This document shows, in pieces, positions 1 to 5,552 of a stretch of DNA of 5,552 bases (the first letter of the stretch is position 1; every line of letters starts with the position of its first letter). Source of the DNA: Nanobdellota archaeon (GTDB lineage Archaea > Nanobdellota > Nanobdellia > SCGC-AAA011-G17 > GW2011-AR17); contig JADHVA010000045.1 in NCBI GenBank assembly GCA_016784245.1, positions 1 to 5,552 of the forward strand, given 5' to 3'. The notes under the pieces are model-generated. The model had not been told where the DNA came from, ran no database searches, and saw only the letters and a list, made by a program, of their open reading frames with translations. A program made the translations under genes and the position numbers.

Positions 1-1529
1 TGTCTGATAAACAAAGAGCTATTTCTATATCAGAATTCTTTACAAAAAATAGACATCTGTTAGGTTTTGATAATCCTAGAAAAGCTTTGTTAACTACTGT
101 AAAAGAGGCAGTAGACAATAGTTTAGATGCTTGTGAAGAAATGAAAATTCTTCCTGAAATTAAAGTTTTTATTGATCCTACAACTGGTGATAGATTTAAA
201 ATTACTGTTGAAGATAATGGTCCAGGAATTGTAAAAAAACAAATTCCAAAGATTTTTGCAAAATTATTGTATGGAAGTAAATTTCATAGATTGAAAATGT
301 CTAGAGGTCAACAAGGTATTGGAATTTCTGCTGCTGCATTGTACGGACAGTTAACAACTGGAAAACCAATTAGAATTATTTCTAAGATTGGACCAACTGC
401 ACAGGCACATTATTATGAATTACATTTGAATACTAGTACAAATGAACCTGAAATTATTAAAGAAGAAATAAGAGAGTGGGAAGGAAAAGACCATGGTACT
501 AAATTACAATTAGAATTAGAAGGAAAATATCATAAAGGAAAATTAAGTGTTGATGAATTTTTACAATTTACTGCAATTTCAAATCCACATGCTACTTTAA
601 TTTATAGAGCTCCAGAACAAGAAGCTGTTGAATATCCAAGAGGTTCAAATATTTCTCCAAAAGAAGCTAAAGAAATTAAGCCTCATCCAAAAGGAATCGA
701 ACTTGGTATGTTAATCAAAATGTTGAAAGATACTAGTCAAAAAACATTACAAAGTTTCTTAAGACATGATTTTTCTAGAGTTAGTTCAAAGTTAGCAAAA
801 GAGATTTGTGGAAAAGCTGGATTGTATGAAAAAGCTAGACCAAGTAGAATTGCTAGACAAGAAGCAGATAATCTTTACAAAGTAATTCAAGAAACAAAAA
901 TTATGAATCCACCAACAGATTGTATTTCTCCAATAACAGAGGACCAAATGCTTAAAGGTTTGAAAAAAGAAATTGATGCAGAGTTTTATGCAGCAGTGAC
1001 AAGACCTCCTTCAGTTTATAGAGGGAATCCCTTTCAAATAGAAGTTGCAATTGGTTATGGAGGAAATATTCCTAATGACGGATTAGCAAAAGTTATTAGA
1101 TATGCAAATAGAGTTCCACTTCAACATCAAGCAGGTGGATGTGCAATTACAAAATCAGTTGTACAAACAGCATGGAGAAATTATGCAATTCAACAATCAA
1201 GAGGAGCATTACCATCAGGACCTTTAATTATTATGATTCATATGGCTTCAGTTTGGGTGCCATTTACTTCAGAAAGTAAAGAAGCAATTGCTTTATATCC
1301 AGAAATTATAAAAGAAATTAAATTAGCCTTACAAGAAGCTGGAAGAAAACTAGCAAGTTATGTAAGAAAGAAAAAGAAAGTTGCTGAAGAAGGAAAGAAA
1401 AAATCTTACATTGAAAAATATTTACCACACTTAGGAATTGGTGTAAAAGATATTTTAGGGTTAGATGAAAAAGAAGAAAAAGCTATGCTTGAATTGTTAA
1501 AAGAAATATTGGAGAAAAGTAGAAAATGA
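1..1529 (+). CDS. top6B: DNA topoisomerase VI subunit B (ATPase subunit), 5' edge at window start
   Basis: This is the ATP-binding subunit of type IIB topoisomerase VI, a cytoplasmic A2B2 enzyme that relaxes and decatenates DNA by ATP-gated double-strand passage. The frame is open to the window edge. Bases 1-2 (tg) are probably the end of an ATG, followed by SDKQRAISISEFF and the family-typical RHLLGFDNPRKAL, so the TTG at 87 is an internal leucine codon. Numbering from that presumed Met gives about 509 aa, a normal family length. Visible parts are the GHKL N-box KEAVDNSLDA (35-44, Mg-binding Asn40), DNGPGI (72-77), the ATP-lid glycine motif SRGQQGIG (101-108), an H2TH region (about 249-275), and a transducer domain from about 330. 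The transducer contains IRYANRVPL and PFTSESKEA, whose Lys427 is the likely switch lysine. The C-terminus is a charged Lys-rich helix with no obvious extra Ig-like domain. The stop overlaps the top6A start, so the two are expected to be co-translated. Confidence 0.96.
   Translation, partial: SDKQRAISISEFFTKNRHLLGFDNPRKALLTTVKEAVDNSLDACEEMKILPEIKVFIDPTTGDRFKITVEDNGPGIVKKQIPKIFAKLLYGSKFHRLKMSRGQQGIGISAAALYGQLTTGKPIRIISKIGPTAQAHYYELHLNTSTNEPEIIKEEIREWEGKDHGTKLQLELEGKYHKGKLSVDEFLQFTAISNPHATLIYRAPEQEAVEYPRGSNISPKEAKEIKPHPKGIELGMLIKMLKDTSQKTLQSFLRHDFSRVSSKLAKEICGKAGLYEKARPSRIARQEADNLYKVIQETKIMNPPTDCISPITEDQMLKGLKKEIDAEFYAAVTRPPSVYRGNPFQIEVAIGYGGNIPNDGLAKVIRYANRVPLQHQAGGCAITKSVVQTAWRNYAIQQSRGALPSGPLIIMIHMASVWVPFTSESKEAIALYPEIIKEIKLALQEAGRKLASYVRKKKKVAEEGKKKSYIEKYLPHLGIGVKDILGLDEKEEKAMLELLKEILEKSRK
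1511..1514 (+). promoter_or_regulatory. Ribosome binding site of top6A
   Basis: GGAG lies inside the last codons of top6B, 11 bases before the ATG at 1526. It supports that ATG as the start of top6A and fits translational coupling through the ATGA overlap. The spacing is a little long for a Shine-Dalgarno site. Confidence 0.55.
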
Positions 1530-2620
1530 AAAAAGAAGAAATTAATGTAATAGCTAGAATAAAAGATTCTGCTCAAAAAGTTTATGATTCTATACATAAA
1601 GGGAATAAGCCAGAAGTTGATTTTCCAATTAGATCATTAAATAATGTTAATTATGATATCAAAAAAGGTTTCTTTGAATTAAAAGGAAAAATGAAAACAA
1701 GAACCTTGACAGTAAATACAGTAAAATCTTTTGCACAATCTCTAAGAATGATGGCTTTCTCTAAAGAAATTATTGAGAAAGAAGATATTGCAACTAAGAG
1801 AGAGATGTATTATGTTTCTAAAAATTGGGGAGAAGCTAAATTTAATGAGCAACCTGAATCAGATACAGTAATGGATGATGTTGAAGCAATGTTTATGGTT
1901 AATAGGGAGCAATTAGGTTTTATTCCTGAAGAAAAAGGTGGAGATGTTGCAGGAAAGTTAATTGTTGTAGATAAAGATTCAGAAACAGGAAAGGATATTA
2001 GAATAGATTGTACAAAATTTGGATCTGGTGCTTATTCAGTTCCTTCATCAGTTGAACATTTGAAATTTGAAACAAATGCAAAATTTATTTTAGCAATTGA
2101 AACTGCGGGTATGTTTCAAAGATTAGTAAAACATAATTATTGGAAAAAGGCAAATTGTATTTTAATTTCTATGGGGGGAGTTCCTACAAGAGCTTGTAGA
2201 AGATTTATTAGAAGATTAGCTGATGACCATAATTTAGATGTTTATGCTTTTACTGATGGAGATCCTTATGGGTATTTGAATATTTATAGAACTTTAAAAG
2301 TTGGTTCAGGAAATGCTGCACATATTAACAAATATTTCTGTGTACCTCAAGCACAATTTATTGGAGTTACACCTGGAGATATTGAAGAGTTTAAATTGCC
2401 TACACATAAATTAAAAGATGTTGATATTAAAAGAATAAAAGATGGAATAAAAAATGATCCATTTGTACAACATCATAAAGAATGGCAAAAAGCTTTACAA
2501 AAAATGAATAAAATGAAAGTAAGGGTTGAACAGCAAGCTTTTGCACAGTGGGGATTAAATTATGTTATTGAGGAATATTTACCAAAGAAATTAAAAAATA
2601 AAAAAACTTGGTTACCTTAA
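1526..2620 (+). CDS. top6A: DNA topoisomerase VI subunit A (Spo11-like DNA-cleaving subunit)
   Basis: This is the DNA-breaking subunit of topoisomerase VI, homologous to eukaryotic Spo11. It forms a 5'-phosphotyrosyl link to each strand to make the transient double-strand break. At 364 aa it is full length. The winged-helix (CAP-like) domain carries TKREMYYV at residues 90-97, and the second tyrosine, Tyr96, is the expected nucleophile. The Toprim domain supplies the metal ligands: Glu192 (AIET) and the DGDPYG motif with Asp244 and Asp246. The conserved SMGGVPTRACRRF stretch (215-227) lies between them. The C-terminal part contains GVTPGDI, HKEWQKAL and LNYVIEEYLP, all typical of archaeal Top6A. 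The start codon overlaps the top6B stop in an ATGA. The stop TAA (2618-2620) directly abuts the stop of the convergent gene. No key residue is missing, so an active enzyme is expected. Confidence 0.97.
   Translation: MKKEEINVIARIKDSAQKVYDSIHKGNKPEVDFPIRSLNNVNYDIKKGFFELKGKMKTRTLTVNTVKSFAQSLRMMAFSKEIIEKEDIATKREMYYVSKNWGEAKFNEQPESDTVMDDVEAMFMVNREQLGFIPEEKGGDVAGKLIVVDKDSETGKDIRIDCTKFGSGAYSVPSSVEHLKFETNAKFILAIETAGMFQRLVKHNYWKKANCILISMGGVPTRACRRFIRRLADDHNLDVYAFTDGDPYGYLNIYRTLKVGSGNAAHINKYFCVPQAQFIGVTPGDIEEFKLPTHKLKDVDIKRIKDGIKNDPFVQHHKEWQKALQKMNKMKVRVEQQAFAQWGLNYVIEEYLPKKLKNKKTWLP
2591..2606 (-). terminator. Oligo-T terminator candidate for the large minus-strand gene
   Basis: On the minus strand this reads T7-A-T6-AA, beginning 15 bases past the stop codon of the large gene. 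Archaeal RNA polymerase commonly terminates at such oligo-T tracts without a hairpin. The same bases encode the Lys/Asn-rich tail of top6A on the plus strand (KKLKNKK), so the tract could also be a by-product of AAA/AAT codons. No run of comparable strength follows top6A directly on the plus strand. Confidence 0.45.
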
Positions 2621-5449
2621 CTACATTAAGTAAGATAAATCTAATTCTTCACTTTGAATATTTTGAGAATCTAGATATTCATTAAGATCTCTTCTTGTAA
2701 TAGGTTTATCTTTTCTATCTTCTCTTAAATCATTAACTAATTCTACAATTTCATTAAGTTCTAAATGAGAAGAAGGATCATATTCATTAAGTTCAGACCC
2801 ACCATTGTAACCATTTGCATGAGTAACTAAGTCTACTGCTAAACTCATTCTCATATCATAAGTCCATTCTACATTATCAGAATATCCTGCCATTGTATTT
2901 ACAACACCAGTAATTTTTTGTTCATTAAACTTTTTTGCAATGTTTAAAGCAACTAATTGTCTAATACCATCATAACCACCAACTAAATTTACTTCAAAGT
3001 CGTCAATATCTTCACAAGCATCATCTAAACAAGTTACAGAAACTGATTTGTAGTCTAACAAGGATTTTGATAAACTAGGATATTCAAATTCTTCTAAAGG
3101 TGTATCATTAATCAAAGGATCGTAAGTCATTGCTAAGTCCTTTAGAATTATTTTTTCAATAGTATTATCTAAAACCATTCTTTCTGGTTCTTCTACAACT
3201 GGTTCTTCAGGTTTATCACCTACATATAAGAAAGTTCTATTGGTAATATTAGGAACAGTTATTGCTTCATACTCTGGAATGGAATTACCTTCAAGAACTT
3301 CTGCAACTTCTTCAATTATTTTATCTCTATCAATAGAAGTTATTTCTTCAAAAGATTCTTCTAGAACACTATTCTCAGGTTCAATTACAATTTCTTCAAT
3401 AGTTTCTTCAGACTTATCTCCACAATATAAGAAAGTTCTATTTCCACCACCAAGAACATGTTCGTCGTATGTTAATCTTGCTTCTGGAACATCTTGAGAA
3501 GCTTCTTTAATATATTGTTTTACAGTTCTTTCAGTGTAACCTAATTCTTCAGCTTGTTCTTCAACAAATTGTTTTGCTTCAGTAGAACTTAAATCGTTTA
3601 TACCAGCTTCTACAAATTCATTGTATACTTTTGCTTTTCTTTCTTGCCTTGCAGAACTTCTTTGTGCATTAAGAGCAGCTAAAGTTCCTAAACCAGATCT
3701 TCTAAAGTCAGTAGAACTTCTAATATCATTTGCAGTAATTACTTTCTCACCTTCAGCAAGATTTAAATTTGCATTTTCTACAATTTCGTTAACAGTCATG
3801 TAAGTTTCTCTGTCTCCAGGATTTGCACAAGTTTTGTACCACTCTAAAGCTAAAGAAATTCTTTTATCATATGCCCATTGACTTAAATCAATATTATCTA
3901 ATCCATCATTTGCATTATATTGTCTAGCGACTTCTTGTGCTAAATTTGTTCTTGTCTCTTCAGGATTTAAATTTCTATTTGCAACTAAAGTTGGATTTTC
4001 TTGAACTAAAGCTTCTAAATCTCTGAAAGCAGTTAATGATTGTTCTAAAGAAACATTGTCAGTTGTAGCATAAGCAACAGCTTCTATATCATCAATTAAT
4101 CTATTTTGAACAAAAAGATTTGAATCGTCGTCAGCATAAGAATCTGGAACTAATTTTACAGTCAAAGGTGTATCAACATAAATTACATTTTTAGTCCCAT
4201 CTTTCAAACCCTCTAAAGATAAATCAACATTATGTACTAAGTCTGGATTTTGTCCAATAATTAATTTAGTTAATTCTAAATTTGCAAGAAGACTTTCTTT
4301 TGTAAAAGTTTGTTCTCTTAATCCTAATCTCATTGTTTCAAGTTCATCTTTAGGCATTGAAGCTAAAGTATAAACATCAAGATTTGAACCTAAACTATCT
4401 GCATAAGAAAATTGATTTATCATTGCAGCAAATTCAAAAAGAGATGAACCTTCAGTTGGAATCAAAGTTAAAGCATTTCCATCAAAAGTTAAATAACCTT
4501 TTTCTTTTATTACTTTAGGAGCTTCTATAATTTCTTCGTTTACAATTGCAGCTAAAGTTAGATAATTAATATCTTTGTCGGAATTAGGTTTACCAGTATC
4601 AGCTAAAGCATAAGCTCCTTGATCAGGAGTATCGCTTGAAGATAATATACCAGATAGAGGATTTCTAATCAAAGAATCAAAAGCTGAACTTCCTAAGCCT
4701 CCTAATGAATCTTTACCAGCAAATAAAGCTAAAGCTGCAGCACCTAATAATCCAACAGCATAAGGCCATCTTGCAGACCTTCTAGGTTCAATTGGTTCAT
4801 CATCCATAACAAAATCTCTTGTTTGGGGTGTAACTGGAGTTTGAATATATGCCCCAGGTAAATCTTCTTCAAGAGCTGCTGCGATAATATCATCATCTAT
4901 TTGAGCATTATCTTCAGCAATTCCAGGATGAGGTTCAAACATACCAGGAGTAAATTCAATTGGATCTATTTCTGGTTGTACTTCTTCTTCTGGATCAAGA
5001 AATAATTGTATTGGATCTCCCCTAGTAGGATTTACTTGTTTTACTTCTAAAGGTTTTCCAGGTTCATAATCACCATCAACTGTAACAGGAATAGGATGAT
5101 CAAAAGATGTTTGACTTTCTCCTACAACAGTAACTATAGCAGGTCGTTTTACTTTTGTTTCAATACCACTATTAGTTGGAGTTTCATCAGTAAAAGGATT
5201 GCTAAATCTCAAAAAATCAATTAAGTGGTTAGCATTTTCACCCCCTCCAAGAACATTTCCAATAACACTTTCTAATGCATCTCCTAAAGGGACTTGAAGT
5301 TGTAATACTCTATAAAAAGAATCTAAATCCTCTCCTGATTTTAAATTTTGATTTATTGTTTCTAGAACATAATTTGAATCTTCAGGACTAAGTTCTTTAC
5401 TTTCTCTTAAAAATCTTAAAAATTTATTTTCTAATGTTTCATCTACCAT
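2621..5449 (-). CDS. Large uncharacterised protein with one predicted membrane segment and duplicated C-terminal modules
   Basis: I do not recognise this 942-aa protein. The start is the ATG at 5449 (MVDETLENKF), with GGAG 10 bases upstream. An in-frame ATG at 5467 and TTG at 5476 would add 6 or 9 residues, but lack a well-spaced binding site. Residues 1-85 look helical and charged, and 83-221 are acidic and proline-rich, probably disordered. A single hydrophobic stretch (228-245, AVGLLGAAALALFAG core) follows an Arg cluster (223, 224, 227). By the positive-inside rule it would be a membrane anchor with the first ~225 residues in the cytoplasm and ~700 outside. There is no N-terminal signal peptide. 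The C-terminal part holds three duplicated segment pairs (386-421/471-502, 503-581/832-927, 670-703/737-767) and an HTH-like stretch (622-650). It has only four cysteines (541, 676, 807, 812), two of them in CLDDAC. Base composition resembles its neighbours. A structural or surface protein and a membrane-tethered nucleic-acid-binding protein are both possible. Confidence 0.88.
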   Translation of the reverse strand: MVDETLENKFLRFLRESKELSPEDSNYVLETINQNLKSGEDLDSFYRVLQLQVPLGDALESVIGNVLGGGENANHLIDFLRFSNPFTDETPTNSGIETKVKRPAIVTVVGESQTSFDHPIPVTVDGDYEPGKPLEVKQVNPTRGDPIQLFLDPEEEVQPEIDPIEFTPGMFEPHPGIAEDNAQIDDDIIAAALEEDLPGAYIQTPVTPQTRDFVMDDEPIEPRRSARWPYAVGLLGAAALALFAGKDSLGGLGSSAFDSLIRNPLSGILSSSDTPDQGAYALADTGKPNSDKDINYLTLAAIVNEEIIEAPKVIKEKGYLTFDGNALTLIPTEGSSLFEFAAMINQFSYADSLGSNLDVYTLASMPKDELETMRLGLREQTFTKESLLANLELTKLIIGQNPDLVHNVDLSLEGLKDGTKNVIYVDTPLTVKLVPDSYADDDSNLFVQNRLIDDIEAVAYATTDNVSLEQSLTAFRDLEALVQENPTLVANRNLNPEETRTNLAQEVARQYNANDGLDNIDLSQWAYDKRISLALEWYKTCANPGDRETYMTVNEIVENANLNLAEGEKVITANDIRSSTDFRRSGLGTLAALNAQRSSARQERKAKVYNEFVEAGINDLSSTEAKQFVEEQAEELGYTERTVKQYIKEASQDVPEARLTYDEHVLGGGNRTFLYCGDKSEETIEEIVIEPENSVLEESFEEITSIDRDKIIEEVAEVLEGNSIPEYEAITVPNITNRTFLYVGDKPEEPVVEEPERMVLDNTIEKIILKDLAMTYDPLINDTPLEEFEYPSLSKSLLDYKSVSVTCLDDACEDIDDFEVNLVGGYDGIRQLVALNIAKKFNEQKITGVVNTMAGYSDNVEWTYDMRMSLAVDLVTHANGYNGGSELNEYDPSSHLELNEIVELVNDLREDRKDKPITRRDLNEYLDSQNIQSEELDLSYLM
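2669..2956 (-). repeat. Protein repeat B, copy 2
   Basis: Residues 832-927 repeat the module of 503-581: AKKFN, then WTYDMRMSLAV, then LNEIVELVN, then ITRRDL. There is about 7 extra residues before the Trp and about 8 more before NEIVE. It lies only about 15 residues from the C-terminus. Confidence 0.65.
3149..3241 (-). repeat. Protein repeat A, copy 2
   Basis: Residues 737-767 begin NRTFLYVGDKPEE and run to MVLDNTIEKI, matching copy 1 with a three-residue gap. Bases 3224-3241 are identical to 3425-3442. The segment between the copies is Glu/Ile-rich. Confidence 0.75.
3341..3442 (-). repeat. Protein repeat A, copy 1
   Basis: Residues 670-703 begin NRTFLYCGDKSEE and continue through a Glu-rich stretch to VLEESFEEI. 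The six NRTFLY codons are identical at DNA level to those of copy 2, 201 bases away. Confidence 0.75.
3500..3586 (-). other. Helix-turn-helix-like stretch in the large protein
   Basis: Residues 622-650 read as a helix ending in EEQAEELGY, a short turn, and TERTVKQYIKEA. This resembles the second and recognition helices of sigma-like or resolvase-like HTH domains (pattern AxxLGxSxRTVxxxL). The call is by eye only. It conflicts with an extracellular location for this part of the protein. Confidence 0.35.
3707..3943 (-). repeat. Protein repeat B, copy 1
   Basis: Residues 503-581 form a helical module with AxxhN, then WAYDKRISLAL, then VNEIVENAN, then ITANDI. The same ordered signature recurs at the C-terminus of the protein. 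In this copy W-to-NEIVE spacing is shorter, and the module is followed by RRSGLGTLAALNAQRSSARQ, a basic stretch absent from copy 2. Confidence 0.65.
3944..4039 (-). repeat. Protein repeat C, copy 2
   Basis: Residues 471-502 are the second copy, with core NPTLVANRNL. One residue is missing before the NP motif and about four in the tail compared with copy 1. It ends directly where repeat B copy 1 begins. Confidence 0.5.
4187..4294 (-). repeat. Protein repeat C, copy 1
   Basis: Residues 386-421 share the pattern S-L-x-A-x(3)-L followed by NPxLVxNxxL with residues 471-502. This copy reads NPDLVHNVDL in its core. It is a divergent duplication recognised at protein level only. Confidence 0.5.
4715..4768 (-). 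other. Predicted transmembrane segment of the large protein
   Basis: These bases encode residues 228-245 (from the ATG at 5449), an uncharged run of 18 residues beginning WPYAVGLLG and ending LALFAG. Three arginines lie immediately before it and Lys-Asp follows. It is the only membrane-length hydrophobic stretch I see in the protein. It is short and alanine-rich, so it could instead be a buried helix. Confidence 0.6.
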
Positions 5450-5489
5450 AATATTATTTCTCCGCATCAACCTCAAGAAAAATAATATT
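5450..5489 (-). promoter_or_regulatory. Inverted repeat in the leader that could pair the ribosome binding site
   Basis: On the minus strand AATATTATTT (5489-5480) and AAATAATATT (5459-5450) are perfect 10-base complements separated by 20 bases. The second arm ends directly before the ATG at 5449. The stem can be extended inward by U.G, U-A, C-G and U.G, which pairs all four bases of the GGAG at 5463-5460. That leaves a 12-base loop containing GAGG and the upstream ATG (5467). It could be an RNA hairpin affecting translation or a DNA operator. The arms are pure A/T, so chance is a real alternative. Confidence 0.4.
5460..5463 (-). promoter_or_regulatory. Ribosome binding site of the large gene
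   Basis: GGAG stands 10 bases before the ATG at 5449, similar to the spacing at top6A. It is the main reason for preferring this start over the in-frame ATG at 5467, where GAGG is only three bases away, and the TTG at 5476. Confidence 0.5.
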
Positions 5490-5498
5490 TAGCTTTAG

Positions 5499-5506
5499 TT
5501 TATAAG
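5499..5506 (-). promoter_or_regulatory. Alternative proximal TATA-like box
   Basis: CTTATAAA on the minus strand is preceded by GTAAAA, which could serve as an A-rich BRE. Transcription would begin near 5476, giving a leader of about 27 bases that keeps GGAG but loses the first arm of the inverted repeat. Confidence 0.3.
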
Positions 5507-5524
5507 TTTTACCTAGTTAGTTGA

Positions 5525-5534
5525 TATATTTAAA
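5525..5534 (-). promoter_or_regulatory. Archaeal TATA box candidate for the large gene
   Basis: TTTAAATATA on the minus strand matches the archaeal TATA consensus (TTTAWATA). With the usual 25-27 base offset, transcription would begin near 5503. That gives a leader of roughly 54 bases containing the whole inverted repeat. The bases directly upstream are pyrimidine-rich (TTCTT), a poor BRE. Confidence 0.45.
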
Positions 5535-5552
5535 AAGAATAGAAAGTTATAT

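Noticed and set aside
1406..1597. Minus-strand open frame of 63 codons over the top6B/top6A junction
   Set aside because: It is antisense to two certain genes. Its Phe/Ser/Asn-rich translation simply reflects the reverse of Lys/Glu-rich coding sequence.
3240..3497. Plus-strand open frame of 85 codons inside the large gene
   Set aside because: It is a shadow of the Glu/Ile-rich repeat A region, with a Ser/Ile-rich composition and no recognisable motif or binding site.
3621..3803. Plus-strand open frame of 60 codons inside the large gene
   Set aside because: It is antisense to repeat B copy 1. The apparent hydrophobic stretches are the reverse reading of Ala/Glu-rich helices.
4360..4465. Possible LysM-like stretch in the large protein (IPTEGSSLFEFAAMIN, about residues 330-345)
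   Set aside because: The opening resembles a LysM motif, but the rest of the domain pattern is not visible. The same could be said of many amphipathic helices.
5464..5476. Upstream in-frame starts of the large gene (ATG at 5467, TTG at 5476)
   Set aside because: GAGG is only three bases from the ATG at 5467, and the TTG has no binding site. The added residues (MRRNNI) look like leader sequence.
5508..5525. Short tandem TAGT/AACT pattern upstream of the large gene
   Set aside because: It is only two to three imperfect units, which is within chance for AT-rich intergenic DNA. There is no CRISPR-like or origin-like array.
1..5552. tRNA, rRNA, CRISPR arrays, insertion sequences or attachment sites
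   Set aside because: I saw no GC-rich RNA gene segment, no regularly spaced repeats, no transposase motif and no terminal inverted repeats. Coding sequence fills nearly the whole window.

Overview
The window looks like a fragment of an AT-rich archaeal genome (roughly 30% G+C by eye). It carries an adjacent pair of topoisomerase VI genes in B-then-A order, TATA-box-like promoter sequences (TTTAAATA), short GGAG ribosome binding sites and AGA-dominated arginine codons. A low-GC DPANN-type lineage such as Woesearchaeota or Pacearchaeota would fit. That placement is inference from composition and gene content, not from a search.

Layout. Positions 1-1529 (+) hold topoisomerase VI subunit B, missing at most its first base or a short N-terminal stretch at the window edge. 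Positions 1526-2620 (+) hold subunit A, joined to top6B by an ATGA stop/start overlap. Together they encode the ATPase and DNA-cleaving halves of one heterotetrameric type IIB topoisomerase. Positions 2621-5449 (-) hold one very large gene of unknown function. It runs tail to tail against top6A with no base between the two stop codons. Positions 5450-5552 are its leader and promoter region.

The unknown protein (942 aa from the preferred ATG) is the novel part of the window. It has a helical N-terminal region, a long acidic proline-rich linker, one hydrophobic segment preceded by arginines, and a long C-terminal part. That C-terminal part contains three different internally duplicated segments and a helix-turn-helix-like stretch. 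I do not recognise the family. Its leader contains a perfect 10-bp inverted repeat ending right at the ATG. If transcribed, this could fold so that the GGAG ribosome binding site is paired. Nothing in the sequence ties this protein functionally to topoisomerase VI, and the convergent orientation argues against co-transcription.
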